A stretch of 64,000 nucleotides of DNA from Billgrantia aerodenitrificans (GTDB lineage Bacteria > Pseudomonadota > Gammaproteobacteria > Pseudomonadales > Halomonadaceae): assembly GCF_021404405.1 (NCBI RefSeq), contig NZ_JABFTV010000010.1, positions 124,001 to 188,000 of the forward strand. The letters run 5' to 3'. The notes below the pieces were generated by a model, which saw nothing but the letters and a program-made list of their open reading frames with translations, made no database searches and was not told the origin of the DNA. This document shows, one piece after another, positions 15,494 to 25,647 of this stretch (position 1 is its first letter; every line of letters begins with the position of its first letter). Both the position numbers and the translations under genes were made by a program.

Positions 15494-16819
15494 ATGAGTG
15501 AACTTGCCGAGTTGAGCTATGCGCTCGACACCTTCTATTTCCTGATCTGCGGCGTGCTGGTGATGTGGATGGCCGCCGGCTTCTCGATGCTGGAAGCCGG
15601 CATGGTGCGCGCCAAGAACACCGCCGAGATCCTGACCAAGAACATCGCCCTGTTCGCCATTGCCTGTACCATGTATCTGCTGGTGGGCTACTCGATCATG
15701 TACTCGAGCGATGCCGGTGGCATCCTGCCCAACCTGGGCGTACTGATCGGCGGCGAGAACAGCGTCGATGCGGTCACCGCCGGTGGTGAAGACGCCCCCT
15801 ACTACTCCATGCGCGCCGACTTCTTCTTCCAGGTAGTGTTCGTCGCCACCGCCATGTCGATCGTCTCCGGCGCCGTGGCCGAGCGCATGAAGCTGTGGGC
15901 CTTCCTCGCCTTCGCCGTGGTCATGACCGGCTTCATCTACCCGGTGTCCGGCTACTGGACATGGGGCGAGGGCTGGCTCGACGAGCTGGGCTTCTCCGAC
16001 TTCGCCGGCTCCGGCATCGTGCACATGGCCGGTGCGGCCGCGGCACTGGCCGGCGTGCTGGTCCTCGGCCCGCGCAAGGGCAAGTACGGCAAGGACGGCA
16101 GCATTCACGCCATCCCGGGTGCCAACATGCCGCTGGCCACCCTGGGTACTTTCATCCTGTGGATGGGCTGGTTCGGCTTCAACGGCGGCTCGGAGCTCAA
16201 GCTCTCCGACGTGGCCTCGGCCAACAACGTGGCCCAGGTGCTGGTCAACACCAACGCCGCGGCGGCCGGTGGCGTCATCGCCGCGCTGATCCTGGCCAAG
16301 GTTTGGTTCCGCAAGGCCGACCTGACCATGGCCCTGAACGGCGCCCTCGCCGGCCTGGTGGCGATCACCGCCGAGCCGCTGGAGCCCACGGCGCTGGGCG
16401 CGACCCTGATCGGTGCCGTGGGCGGCATCATAGTGGTGGCCGCCATCGTCACCCTCGACAAGCTGAAGATCGACGATCCGGTCGGCGCCATCTCGGTGCA
16501 CGGTGTGGTCGGCATCTGGGGTCTGCTGGCGGTGCCGCTCTCCAACGACGGAGCCACCTTCGGTGCACAGATCATCGGCGGCCTGGCGATCTTCGCCTGG
16601 GTCTTCGCCGCCAGCCTCGCCGTGTGGCTGATCATCAAGGCGATCATGGGCGTACGCGTCAGCGAAGAGGAAGAGTACGAGGGGGTCGATCTGGCCGAGT
16701 GCGGTATGGAAGCCTACCCCGAGTTCAGTGTCGCCCGTGTCTACGGCGGCAGTGGTGGACGTCCGCAGTCCGGCGGCTACGCAGCCGGCGCACCGGTCGG
16801 TCAGCCCCGCCCAGAATAA
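15494..16819 (+). CDS. amtB: Ammonium transporter AmtB
   Basis: A 441-residue Amt/Mep/Rh channel with about 11 membrane segments. Recognisable parts are the N-terminal MSELAELSYALDTFYFLICG, the GFSMLEAGMVRAKNT segment, GSGIVHMAGAAAALAGVLVLGPRKG and the HGVVGIWGLLAVPL region holding a pore histidine. It moves ammonium across the inner membrane and is gated by GlnK. The C-terminal tail is glycine- and proline-rich. A hairpin with six T follows at 16836-16859. The gene is flanked on both sides by P-II genes. Confidence 0.96.
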   Translation: MSELAELSYALDTFYFLICGVLVMWMAAGFSMLEAGMVRAKNTAEILTKNIALFAIACTMYLLVGYSIMYSSDAGGILPNLGVLIGGENSVDAVTAGGEDAPYYSMRADFFFQVVFVATAMSIVSGAVAERMKLWAFLAFAVVMTGFIYPVSGYWTWGEGWLDELGFSDFAGSGIVHMAGAAAALAGVLVLGPRKGKYGKDGSIHAIPGANMPLATLGTFILWMGWFGFNGGSELKLSDVASANNVAQVLVNTNAAAAGGVIAALILAKVWFRKADLTMALNGALAGLVAITAEPLEPTALGATLIGAVGGIIVVAAIVTLDKLKIDDPVGAISVHGVVGIWGLLAVPLSNDGATFGAQIIGGLAIFAWVFAASLAVWLIIKAIMGVRVSEEEEYEGVDLAECGMEAYPEFSVARVYGGSGGRPQSGGYAAGAPVGQPRPE

Positions 16820-16835
16820 ACGCTTACCCCTTCCG

Positions 16836-16859
16836 GGCTCCCTGCGGGGAGCCTTTTTT
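16836..16859 (+). terminator. Terminator after amtB
   Basis: GGCTCCC and GGGGAGCC form a stem, followed by six T. It separates amtB from the second glnK gene, so the latter probably has its own promoter. Confidence 0.85.
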
Positions 16860-16887
16860 CTTCCTGCCAAGGGCGGTGTATGCTTGA

Positions 16888-17292
<405 letters not shown>

Positions 17293-17305
17293 GCCCAGTC
17301 AAACA

Positions 17306-17337
17306 AAAACCCACGACCGCAAGGCCGTGGGTTTTTT
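17306..17337 (+). terminator. Terminator after second P-II gene
   Basis: AAAACCCACG and CGTGGG plus a T run form a clear intrinsic terminator; the A run on the left lets it also serve the convergent fpr gene. Confidence 0.85.
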
Positions 17338-17366
17338 GAAGCTCGCCAAGCACCGAACGCCCCTTT

Positions 17367-18143
17367 TTATTTCTCGACGAAGGCGCGCTCGATGACGTAA
17401 TCGCCGGGTTCGCCCATGCGCGGCGAGATGTTGAAGCCCAGGTCGTCCAGCAGGGCGCTGGTCTCGTCGAGCATCGCCGGGCTGCCGCAGATCATGGCGC
17501 GGTCCTGCTTGGGATCCATCGGCGCAATGCCGGTGTCCTCGAACAGCTTGCCGCTGCGGATATGGTCGGTGAGGCGGCCCATGGTGTGGAACTCCTCGCG
17601 GGTCACCGTGGGGTAGTAGACCAGCTTCTCGCGGATCTCGTCGCCCAGGTATTCGTGAGCCGGCAGCTCCTTCTGAATGAAGTCGGCATAGGCCAGCTCG
17701 CTGACACTGCGCACGCCGTGCACCAGGATCACCTTCTCGTAGCGCTCGTACACCTCCGGGTCCTGGATCAGGCTCATGAACGGGGCCAGACCGGTACCGG
17801 TGGAAAGGAAGTAGAGGTTGCGCCCCGGCAGCAGGTCGTCGGTGACCAGGGTGCCGGTGGGCTTGCGGCTGACCATGATCTGGTCGCCCACCTTGAGGTG
17901 CTGCAGGCGTGAGGTCAGCGGGCCATCGGGCACCTTGATGCTGAAGAACTCGAGGTGGTCCTCGTAGTTGGGGCTGGCGATGGAGTAAGCACGCATCAGC
18001 GGCTTGCCGTTCACTTCGAGGCCGATCATCACGAACTGACCGTTCTTGAAGCGCAGGCTGCGCTCGCGGGTGGTGCGGAAGCTGAACAGGGTGTCGTTCC
18101 AGTGGTGGACACTGAGAACCTCTTCCAACGCAAACTTGCTCAT
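17367..18143 (-). CDS. fpr: Ferredoxin-NADP(+) reductase
   Basis: A 258-residue FAD enzyme of the bacterial Fpr class. The flavin-binding RAYSIASPNYEDHLEFFS, the pyridine-nucleotide loop STGTGLAPFMSL, the CGSPAMLDE segment and the C-terminal EPGDYVIERAFVEK are all typical. It moves electrons between NADPH and ferredoxin or flavodoxin and is linked to oxidative-stress defence. A LysR gene (finR-like) lies divergently 146 bases away, an arrangement known from Pseudomonas, where FinR controls fprA. A TTGC-N11-GCAA element in the gap may be the operator. Confidence 0.94.
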   Translation of the reverse strand: MSKFALEEVLSVHHWNDTLFSFRTTRERSLRFKNGQFVMIGLEVNGKPLMRAYSIASPNYEDHLEFFSIKVPDGPLTSRLQHLKVGDQIMVSRKPTGTLVTDDLLPGRNLYFLSTGTGLAPFMSLIQDPEVYERYEKVILVHGVRSVSELAYADFIQKELPAHEYLGDEIREKLVYYPTVTREEFHTMGRLTDHIRSGKLFEDTGIAPMDPKQDRAMICGSPAMLDETSALLDDLGFNISPRMGEPGDYVIERAFVEK

Positions 18144-18195
18144 GCCGGCTCCTAGATATTCCTATATCGAATAAAGCATTGGGCTAGATGATTTG

Positions 18196-18216
18196 CTTGC
18201 ATTATAAGAGCGCAAG
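18196..18216. promoter_or_regulatory. LysR-type box between fpr and finR-like gene
   Basis: CTTGC (18196-18200) and GCAAG (18212-18216) form an inverted repeat with an 11-base spacer, the T-N11-A shape bound by LysR regulators. It is in the divergent region between fpr and its likely regulator. Confidence 0.45.
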
Positions 18217-18289
18217 GTTTATCTGTTAATTGGATTGTATGGATATCCTTTATCCAGATTGCTGATATAGATCAACATCGAGCCGTTTC

Positions 18290-19216
18290 ATGCATTTCAC
18301 CCTGCGCCAACTCGAGGTCTTCGTCGCCGTCGCCCAGCACGAGAGCGTCTCGCGCGCCGCTCGGGCGCTCTCCCTGTCGCAGTCGGCCACCAGTACCGCC
18401 CTGGCCGAACTCGAGCGCCAGTTCGACTGCCAGCTGCTCGACCGTATCGGCAAGCGGCTGCGGCTCAACGCGCTGGGCTTTCAGCTGCTGCCCAAGGCGG
18501 TGGCGCTGCTCGACCGCGCCGAGGAGATCGAGGAGATCCTGCACGGTCAGCAGGGCATCGGTTCGCTCGACGTGGGCGCCACCCTGACCATCGGCAACTA
18601 CCTGGCGACGCTGCTGATCAGCGATTTCATGCAGCGCCATCCGGGCAGCCGAGTACGCCTGGCGGTGCGCAATACGCGGGAGATCATCGACCGCGTGCGT
18701 CAGCACGAGCTCGACCTGGGGCTCATCGAAGGGCACTGCGAGGAGGAGGACGTGATCACCCAGTCCTGGGTGGAGGACGAACTGTCGGTGTTCTGTTCGC
18801 CCCGCCATCCGCTGGCCGGCCAGGGGCCGGTGGAGCTGGAGCGCCTGCTGCGCGAGGCCTGGATCATGCGCGAGCAGGGCTCGGGCACGCGCATGACGCT
18901 GGAGCAGGCCGCGAGGCACCGCCGCGGGCGCTTCAATACGCTGCTGGAGCTGGAACATACCGAGGGCATCAAGCGCGCGGTGGAGTCGGGGCTCGGCATC
19001 GGCTGCGTGTCGAAACTGGCGCTGCGTGACGCCTTCCGCCGCGGTAGCCTGGTGCCGATTCCCACTCCCGAGCTCGACCTGAGCCGCCAGTTCGCCTTCA
19101 TCTGGCACCGCCACAAGTACCTGGCCACCGGCATGCGCGAATTCCTGCGCCTGTGCCGGCAGATGACCGAGGGGGTCAGGCGCAGCGACGAGATCGACCT
19201 GCCGCCGGTCTCCTGA
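18290..19216 (+). CDS. finR: LysR-family regulator, FinR-like
   Basis: A 308-residue LysR protein. The N-terminal winged helix is clear (MHFTLRQLEVFVAVAQHESVSRAARALSLSQSATSTALAELE, residues about 1-60), then the linker and a two-lobed sensor domain with SGTRMTLEQA and ESGLGIGCVSKLALRD. It is divergent from fpr, as finR is from fprA in Pseudomonas, where the product activates fprA in response to superoxide. The name is inferred from this layout. It is followed by a convergent chemoreceptor gene. Confidence 0.88.
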   Translation: MHFTLRQLEVFVAVAQHESVSRAARALSLSQSATSTALAELERQFDCQLLDRIGKRLRLNALGFQLLPKAVALLDRAEEIEEILHGQQGIGSLDVGATLTIGNYLATLLISDFMQRHPGSRVRLAVRNTREIIDRVRQHELDLGLIEGHCEEEDVITQSWVEDELSVFCSPRHPLAGQGPVELERLLREAWIMREQGSGTRMTLEQAARHRRGRFNTLLELEHTEGIKRAVESGLGIGCVSKLALRDAFRRGSLVPIPTPELDLSRQFAFIWHRHKYLATGMREFLRLCRQMTEGVRRSDEIDLPPVS

Positions 19217-19257
19217 CCCTCCTGTTGCCTTACCCCAGGGTCCCTTGGCCCCTGCCG

Positions 19258-21321
19258 TCAGCGATCGCGCAGACGGAACCCGCCGACGACCTGGGCCAGA
19301 CGATCGGCCTGCTCGCTGAGCTGCTCGGCGGCGGTGGTCGACTCCTCCACCAGCGCGGCGTTCTGCTGAATCGTACGGTCGAGGTCGGCCACGGCCACGC
19401 TGACCTGGCCGATGCCGTCGCTCTGCTCACCAGCGGCCATACTGATCTCGCCGAGCATGTTGGCTACCCGGTTCACGCTGGCCATCAGCTCGCCCATGCT
19501 CTCGCCGGCGCGTCCCACAAGCTCGGTACCGGTGATGACACGCTGGCTGGAGGCCTCGATAAGGGAACGGATGTCGCGCGAGGCCTCGGCGCTGCGCGTG
19601 GCCAGTTGGCGCACCTCACCGGCCACCACGGCGAAGCCGCGGCCGTGCTCGCCGGCCCGGGCGGCTTCGACCGAAGCATTGAGCGCCAGCAGGTTGGTCT
19701 GAAAGGCGATGCCGTCGATGACCTTGACGATCTCGCCGATCTGCTGCGACGAGCGGCTGATCTCCTGCATGGTGTCCACCACCTGGCCGACCGTTTCGCC
19801 GGAGCGCTGGGCGACCTCGGCGGCCGACTTCGACAGGCCGTTGGCTTCCCGCGAGGAGGCCGAGGTGTGCTCTACCGTGGCCGAGATCTGCTCCATGGAG
19901 GCGGAGGTCTGCTGCAGACTGGCAGCGGCCTGCTCGGTGCGCCGCGACAGATCCTCGCCGCCGTTGGCGATCTCGCTGGCCGCTATACGTACCGATTCGC
20001 TGCTGGCGCGCACGTCGAGCAGCACGTCGTGAATCTTGTCGACGAAGGCATTGAACTGAATGGCGAGCTCGGCGCTCTCGTCGCGCCCTCGTACCGGCAG
20101 GCGTTGGGTCAGATCGCCGTCGCCGGTGGCGATCTCACGCATGCGTTCGGCCAGCAGGCGCAGCGGCCGCGACACGCGGGTGCCGACCCACCACAGGGCG
20201 GCGAGCCCCAATGCCGCCAGCAGCAGGCCGACCAGCGCCATGCCCAGGGTGTCGGCCCGGCGCTGCTCGTTCATCATCGCCTGCAGCGCCGTTAGCTCTG
20301 CCATCACCGCCGCTTCGGGCAGCCGGATCATCAGCGTCCAGGGCTGCTCGCTCTCGCCGATGGTGAAGGGCTGATAGCGCTCCAGCATGCCATCCCGCAC
20401 CAGGCTCACGCTGGAGCCCTCCGCCTGAGCCTGCTCGAGGGCCGACAGCACCTGAGCATCGAAGGCTTCGCTTGCCGCATCGCCGAGCCGCTCGGCATTG
20501 GCGGTATAGGCCACCAGCCCCCCGCGCCCCGCCACCAGGGCCATTTCGCCCGCCCCTCCGTAGAGCGACTGGTTGGCCTCGAGCAGCAGTGCCTGGATGA
20601 AATCCAGCGACAGGTCGACACCGGCCACGCCGCGAAACGCCCCCTCGACCAGGATCGGCACGTTGAACGAGGTGACCAGTAGCGTCTCGCCGCCGAAGTC
20701 GTAGGGCGCCGGGTCGATGATACAGGGGGCGAGGCTCTCCCGCGGGCAGAGGTAGTATTCGCCCTCACGCACGCCATTGCCGAGCAGCGCCGTGCTCTCC
20801 ATGGTCTCGCCCAGCGGCAACACCTCGACGCCGCCCTCCCCGGTGCGATACCACCAGGGCATGAAGCGACCGCTGCCGTCGTAGCCGTCGCTTTCGCCAA
20901 GATCGGCATACAGCGCATCGCGGCCGAAAGCATCAGGCTCCCAGCCGATGAAGGCGTCCAGCAGCGAAGGGTTCTGCACCACCGTCTCGCGCACCAGATT
21001 GGAGAGCTCGCGCCGGCTCAGGCCAAGGGCGGTGCGGCCGCTGCCGTCCCGCTGGCCCATCAGCGCGTTGGTATCTGCCAACTGGGTGGCCAGGGTCAGG
21101 GCATGCTCGAGTTCGCGCTGGATCCTGCCGGCCTCGGCGTCCGCCAACACCGCCAGGCGCTCGTCTACGGCCCCTTCGAGCAGTTCGCGCGTGTGGGTCT
21201 CGACGGTCTGCTGGGTACGTGCCGAGGAGAACAGGGCATAAACGACCAGAGCCACGACCACTGCCAACAGGCAGGGTCCGGCCAGCATGACCACGAATTG
21301 GCGGATCGATCTGAGGTGCAT
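19258..21321 (-). CDS. Methyl-accepting chemotaxis protein (Cache type)
   Basis: A 687-residue chemoreceptor. TM1 (about 9-32) is followed by a periplasmic Cache-like domain (about 35-330, with [23 protein letters not shown]), TM2 (about 345-368), a HAMP domain ([22 protein letters not shown]) and the cytoplasmic signalling tip [41 protein letters not shown]. The last 30 residues have no recognised CheB/CheR pentapeptide. The start at 21321 (MHLRS) is favoured for its position next to TM1; a start nine codons upstream is possible. The ligand is unknown. Genes for CheA/CheW are not in the window. Confidence 0.92.
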   Translation of the reverse strand: MHLRSIRQFVVMLAGPCLLAVVVALVVYALFSSARTQQTVETHTRELLEGAVDERLAVLADAEAGRIQRELEHALTLATQLADTNALMGQRDGSGRTALGLSRRELSNLVRETVVQNPSLLDAFIGWEPDAFGRDALYADLGESDGYDGSGRFMPWWYRTGEGGVEVLPLGETMESTALLGNGVREGEYYLCPRESLAPCIIDPAPYDFGGETLLVTSFNVPILVEGAFRGVAGVDLSLDFIQALLLEANQSLYGGAGEMALVAGRGGLVAYTANAERLGDAASEAFDAQVLSALEQAQAEGSSVSLVRDGMLERYQPFTIGESEQPWTLMIRLPEAAVMAELTALQAMMNEQRRADTLGMALVGLLLAALGLAALWWVGTRVSRPLRLLAERMREIATGDGDLTQRLPVRGRDESAELAIQFNAFVDKIHDVLLDVRASSESVRIAASEIANGGEDLSRRTEQAAASLQQTSASMEQISATVEHTSASSREANGLSKSAAEVAQRSGETVGQVVDTMQEISRSSQQIGEIVKVIDGIAFQTNLLALNASVEAARAGEHGRGFAVVAGEVRQLATRSAEASRDIRSLIEASSQRVITGTELVGRAGESMGELMASVNRVANMLGEISMAAGEQSDGIGQVSVAVADLDRTIQQNAALVEESTTAAEQLSEQADRLAQVVGGFRLRDR

Positions 21322-21453
21322 GGGCGTTCTCGCTGAAGTGGATAGCATGTTGCAGCGAAGTAAACTTCACAGCCATGCTCCTTCTATCGGCAAGAACGCC
21401 CCTTTCTTGAGTGCACGCTTGAGTTCAGGCTCGAGCGCGAGGCCAAAGTCGCT

Positions 21454-21882
21454 TCAGCGCATGTCGCTGACGGCTTTCTGGATATCGTTCAGCGGCGCCT
21501 TGGAGAGATCCTTGTCCAGGGTGTGGATGATCAGCTTGCTGGTCGGCCCGTCGATCTTGTCACGCAGCACGCCCAGGAAGCGGGGCGGAGCGACGAGGAT
21601 CAGCTTGTCCATGCTGTTGTCGACCCTGGCCTTGTAGATTCGCTCGGCGATCTGCTTGGCGAAGATCTCCGCCTCATGGTCCAGCGCCACGCTGTCACCG
21701 CGACTGGAACGCCGAGTGTGAGAGGTCGACTCGTCGACGGCTCCCGTCTCGCCGGTGACCAGGTCTCCCTCGTGCAGACGCCCTTCGGCGTGCACCAGGC
21801 TCTCCTTCTCCTCCAGCTTCAGCGCGTCGCGGGTGAATACGCGCGCCCTAGCCGCATCGGCCACCACGATATACGTTGTCAT
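21454..21882 (-). CDS. Host-attachment-family protein (PF10116 type)
   Basis: A 142-residue protein beginning MTTYIVVADAARARVFTRD, the N-terminus of proteins first named for attachment of Agrobacterium to host cells. The mature part has SSRGDSVALDHEAEIFAKQIAERIYKAR and LVAPPRFLGVLRDKI, typical of the family and similar in fold to eRF1 and ribosome-associated domains. The ATG at 21882 with AAGGAGAG upstream was chosen over one 11 codons earlier. It is a widespread stress-related protein; in free-living bacteria its role is not known. Confidence 0.85.
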   Translation of the reverse strand: MTTYIVVADAARARVFTRDALKLEEKESLVHAEGRLHEGDLVTGETGAVDESTSHTRRSSRGDSVALDHEAEIFAKQIAERIYKARVDNSMDKLILVAPPRFLGVLRDKIDGPTSKLIIHTLDKDLSKAPLNDIQKAVSDMR

Positions 21883-21983
21883 AGCCTCTCCTTGATGCAG
21901 TGAATGGAGCCCCATCGCGGGACCTCGATTTCAACATGGCAAGGGCAGCCGGGAAGGTCAACCGACCAACAAGCCGTCGTCCC

Positions 21984-22793
21984 TCAGAGCACCTTGCGTC
22001 GCAGCAGGCCCGTCACCGCCTCGCCGATCAGCACTAGCACGATGATGGCGATGAGGATGGTGGCCACCGTGGGCCAGGCGAAGGTGTCGATCGCTCCCTG
22101 CAGGATCACCCCGATACCGCCGGCGCCGACCAGACCCAGCACCGTCGATTCACGGATGTTGATGTCCCAGCGCAGGATGACGATGGCGAAGAAAGCCGGC
22201 ATCACCTGGGGCACGACGGCATAGGCGATGACCTTGGCCTTGGAGGCGCCGGTGGCTTCCATGGCCTCCACCGGGCGACGGTCGATCTCCTCGATGGCCT
22301 CGCCCATCAGCTTGCCGATGAAGCCGATGGAGCGAAACATGATGGCCAGGATTCCCGCCAGAACCCCGGGGCCGAAGATGGCCACGAACAGCAGTGCCCA
22401 GATGATGGTGTTCACCGAGCGGCTGGCTACCAGGATGAAGCGCCCCAGCCACAGGCAGGCGCGGTTGGGCGTGGTGTTCTGGGCCGCGATGTAGGAGACC
22501 GGCAGCGCAATGAAGATCGTCAGCAGGGTCGCCAGGGTGGCGATGTGCACCGTCTCCAGCAGCGCGTTGGTGATCGCGGCAAGCCGCGAGGGGTCGGGCG
22601 GCCACATGCGCGCGCCCAGGCTCGAGATCTGGTTGGGAGCGTCCCACACCCAGGGCCAGAAGATGTCGATGTCGCGTATCGCCCAGTAGACCACCATCAC
22701 GGTAATCAGCAGCACGCCGTAGCGGATCAGCTGCTGCTTGCGGTCGTAGCGCCGCCAGACGCGGTCGGCCAGGGCTCCGGCATGATCTACCAT
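21984..22793 (-). CDS. phnE: Phosphonate/phosphite-type ABC permease (PhnE, second)
   Basis: A 269-residue integral membrane permease with about six segments. The EEIDRRPVEAMEATGASKAKVIAYAVVPQVMPAF stretch is the cytoplasmic loop that docks to the ATPase, as in PhnE. The next gene upstream is a second permease of the same length, and its end overlaps the start of this one by 7 bases, implying coupled translation and a heterodimeric channel. It is the last gene of the phnD-C-E-E unit. The substrate is not certain: phosphonate, phosphite or phosphate ester. Confidence 0.88.
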   Translation of the reverse strand: MVDHAGALADRVWRRYDRKQQLIRYGVLLITVMVVYWAIRDIDIFWPWVWDAPNQISSLGARMWPPDPSRLAAITNALLETVHIATLATLLTIFIALPVSYIAAQNTTPNRACLWLGRFILVASRSVNTIIWALLFVAIFGPGVLAGILAIMFRSIGFIGKLMGEAIEEIDRRPVEAMEATGASKAKVIAYAVVPQVMPAFFAIVILRWDINIRESTVLGLVGAGGIGVILQGAIDTFAWPTVATILIAIIVLVLIGEAVTGLLRRKVL

Positions 22794-23596
22794 ATCTTCT
22801 TCCTCACCCAGCCGCTGATGCCTTCACTGACCAGAATCACGGCAATGATCATGAGCAGGATGGCAAAGGCGAAATCGTAGTCGTAGCGACCGAAGGCATT
22901 CATCAGGGTACCGCCGATGCCGCCGGCGCCGACGATGCCGACCACCGCCGAGGCGCGCAGGTTGCTGTCGAGCTGGTACATGGAGAGCCCCACCTGGCGC
23001 GGCAGGATCTGCGGAAACACGGCATAGATCAGCGTCGCCAGGTAGCCCGCTCCGGCGGCTTTCATCGCCTCGACCTGGCCCCAGTCGATCTCCTCGATCT
23101 CCTCCGCCAGCAGCTTGCCGACGAAGCCGATCGAGTAGATCGTGAGCGTCAGGATCCCGGCCAGCGGACCGAAGCCCACCGCTGCCACGAACAGGATGGC
23201 GACGATCACCGGATGGAAGCTGCGCGAGACGATGATCACCGCACGTCCGAGAAGGTAGATGGGCTTGGGCGCCACGTTCTTGGCCGCCATCACGGCGAAG
23301 GGGATCGACAGCGCTACCCCCATCAGGGTGGCCAGAATGGCGATCTGGAAACTCTCCTTGAAGCCGGTGATCAGCAGCCCGCTGCGCTCGAAGCTGGGAG
23401 GAAAGCCGCCGCCGAAGATACGTGCCGCCCGTGGCAGGCCCTCGCTGATGCGCGCCCAGTTGAACGGCAGCGAGCCGAAGGCCCACACCAGGTAGACGAT
23501 CACCACCAGCCACAGCCCATAGCGCAGCACCGGGTTGGCGATGAAGGGCGGTTTGCGCCAGGTACGCGGCGCGGCGGCCTGGTCAGGTCGAGTCAT
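22787..23596 (-). CDS. phnE: Phosphonate/phosphite-type ABC permease (PhnE, first)
   Basis: A 269-residue permease with the coupling loop EEIDWGQVEAMKAAGAGYLATLIYAVFPQILPRQ and C-terminal GAGGIGGTLMNAFGRYDYDFA segment of the PhnE family. Its start overlaps the end of phnC by 14 bases and its end overlaps the second permease by 7, so the three are translated together. It pairs with that permease to form the pore for a phosphorus compound brought by PhnD. Confidence 0.88.
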   Translation of the reverse strand: MTRPDQAAAPRTWRKPPFIANPVLRYGLWLVVIVYLVWAFGSLPFNWARISEGLPRAARIFGGGFPPSFERSGLLITGFKESFQIAILATLMGVALSIPFAVMAAKNVAPKPIYLLGRAVIIVSRSFHPVIVAILFVAAVGFGPLAGILTLTIYSIGFVGKLLAEEIEEIDWGQVEAMKAAGAGYLATLIYAVFPQILPRQVGLSMYQLDSNLRASAVVGIVGAGGIGGTLMNAFGRYDYDFAFAILLMIIAVILVSEGISGWVRKKIW

Positions 23597-24392
23597 GAGC
23601 CACCCCCTGCTGCGCCGGGCGGCCGGGCTCCTCGGTGATCTCGTCTTCGGCTGTCTCGATGCCGCCGTAGATGGCGTCCAGCGCCTCCTTGCCGAAATCG
23701 GCCGGCGCGCCGTCGAAGATCATCCGGCCATGGCGCAAGCCGACGATGCGTTCGGTGTAGGCCTTGGCCTGGGCCACGTTGTGAATGTTGATCAGCACCG
23801 GCAGTGAGAGTTCGCTGGCCAGGCTCTGCAGCAGCTTCATGATCTGCTCGGAGGTACGCGGGTCGAGCGAGGCCGTGGGCTCGTCGGCGAGCAGGATTTC
23901 CGGTTCCTGCATCAGCGCCCGTACCACGCCGACCCGCTGACGCTCACCTCCGGAAAGCTCGTCGGCCCGCTTGTTGGCATAGTGGGCGATGCCCACCCGT
24001 TCCATCAGCGTGAAGGCGCGCTCAATATCGCTCTGGGGATAGCGGCGGGTAATCGCCTGGTAGAGATTGACGTAGCCGAGCCGCCCTGCCAGCACGTTCT
24101 CCATCACCGTGAGACGGTCGATCAGGTTGAAGCCCTGAAACACCATGCCGATCTTGCGCCGGGCACGGCGTAGTTCGCGCCCGCGCAGGTGAACCAGCTC
24201 GGTACCGTTGAGCTTGATCGAACCCGAGGTGGGCTCCACCAGGCGGTTGATACAGCGCAGCATGGTGCTCTTGCCGGCCCCGGAGGCGCCGACGATGGAG
24301 ACCACGCTGCTGCCTTCGACCGTCAGATCCAGCTCCTTGAGCACCGGCTCGTCACGGCCGTAACGCTTGACCAGCTTTGAAATTTCCAGCAT
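23583..24392 (-). CDS. phnC: Phosphonate/phosphite-type ABC ATPase PhnC
   Basis: A 269-residue ABC ATPase with Walker A GASGAGKST (near residue 35), Q-loop in VFQGFNLIDRLTVMENVL, signature LSGGERQR and Walker B EILLADEPTASLD. The closest family is PhnC. It lies between phnD (73 bases upstream) and phnE. It powers uptake of a phosphonate or related phosphorus source. Its tail of about 20 residues (EEPGRPAQQGVAHDST) extends past the fold and overlaps the permease start. Confidence 0.9.
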   Translation of the reverse strand: MLEISKLVKRYGRDEPVLKELDLTVEGSSVVSIVGASGAGKSTMLRCINRLVEPTSGSIKLNGTELVHLRGRELRRARRKIGMVFQGFNLIDRLTVMENVLAGRLGYVNLYQAITRRYPQSDIERAFTLMERVGIAHYANKRADELSGGERQRVGVVRALMQEPEILLADEPTASLDPRTSEQIMKLLQSLASELSLPVLINIHNVAQAKAYTERIVGLRHGRMIFDGAPADFGKEALDAIYGGIETAEDEITEEPGRPAQQGVAHDST

Positions 24393-24465
24393 TCACCCAC
24401 CTCGCGGAAAGAGAAACGGAGACGCCCCCGGCGAAGCCGAGGGCCCCGGCTGCACGCTGCCAGGT

Positions 24466-25467
24466 TTACTCCTGCTCCAGGTCCTCGCGGGTGTAGCGCA
24501 CGTCGTTGGCGGCCTGGATGGTACGGATGACCTCCCAGTGCTCCTGGTAGTTGATGGGGATGAACTTGTCGACGCCCTCGAACTCATCGCCCAGCGCCGT
24601 GCCTTCGAAATCGAAGGTGAAGAAGGCTTCCTTGATCTTCTCGACCAGGTCAGGGTGGAGGTTGTGCGCGTAGTTGTAGGAAGTGGTGGGGAACGCATCG
24701 GTCTCGTAGATGATCTTGACCTCGTCCGGATCATAGAGACCCCGCGCCGCCATGCGCTCGACCACCTCGGAGGCCACCGGTGCGGCGTCATAGTCGCGAG
24801 CGACCACGCCCAGCATCGACTGGTCGTGACTGCCGGAGTAGACCACCTCGTAGTCCTCATCGGGCACGATGCCGAGCTCCGGGAACAGCGCCCGCGGCGC
24901 CAGATTGCCGGAGTTCGACGTTGGCGAGGTGTGCGCCACCCGCTTGCCACGCAGGTCCTCCAGATCGTCGATGCCGGAATCGACGTGAGTGTAGACCTGC
25001 AGGGTATAACCGAACTGACCGTCGTCGGAGCCCATCAGGGCGAACGGCACCGCGCCGGCCAGGTTCACCGCGAACGGCGTCGGGCCGGTGGAGAAGCCGG
25101 CGATGTGCAGTCGCCCGCTGCGCATGGCCTCGACCTGAGCCGAGTTGGACTGCACGGCGAAGAAGCGTACGTTACGCTCGGTCACTTCCTGGAGATGATC
25201 AATGAAGGGCTGCCAGATGTCGGAGTAGATGGCTGGATCCTCCACCGGGGTATAGGCGAAGATCAGCGTATCGGGGTTGGCCCACTCGGATTCGTCGGCG
25301 GGCAGATCGGCGACCATGTCGCCATCCTCGTCGCAGAATAGAGTGTCCAGGGCGCCGCGGGGGCAGTCGGCCTGGGCCTGCGCCGAGATCAGCAGGGCCA
25401 GAGGCAGCAGGCTGGACAGAGCCAGTGAATTCAGGGCGGCGCGGCCGAAAGTCTTGGGTGTTGTCAT
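24466..25467 (-). CDS. phnD: Phosphonate/phosphite-type periplasmic binding protein PhnD
   Basis: A 333-residue PhnD-type binding protein with a signal peptide (MTTPKTFGRAALN, hydrophobic core, cut near AQA). The ligand loop includes SGRLHIAGFSTGPTPFAVN and the THTSPTSNSGNLAPR-like stretch, and SGSHDQSMLGVVARDYDAAPVAS marks the second lobe, as in PhnD and phosphite PtxB. The ATG at 25467 was chosen because a signal peptide starts there, although the frame is open 53 codons upstream. It is the first gene of the operon. Whether it binds phosphonate, phosphite or another ligand needs a binding test. Confidence 0.88.
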   Translation of the reverse strand: MTTPKTFGRAALNSLALSSLLPLALLISAQAQADCPRGALDTLFCDEDGDMVADLPADESEWANPDTLIFAYTPVEDPAIYSDIWQPFIDHLQEVTERNVRFFAVQSNSAQVEAMRSGRLHIAGFSTGPTPFAVNLAGAVPFALMGSDDGQFGYTLQVYTHVDSGIDDLEDLRGKRVAHTSPTSNSGNLAPRALFPELGIVPDEDYEVVYSGSHDQSMLGVVARDYDAAPVASEVVERMAARGLYDPDEVKIIYETDAFPTTSYNYAHNLHPDLVEKIKEAFFTFDFEGTALGDEFEGVDKFIPINYQEHWEVIRTIQAANDVRYTREDLEQE

Positions 25468-25647
25468 TGGCGTGTCTCTCTGATCTTTGTCGTTATTCGA
25501 GTTATTGGATTCATGTATGCCGATCTTGCGGCAAGACGCGGGATGACCTGTGCCGGCATCCCGCCTAGCCTGCTCGAAAGTGAACATGCTGAAGCCCGCA
25601 TGATCGCAAACGAAACTAACCTTCAATCTAGGTAGTGTGACAAGACG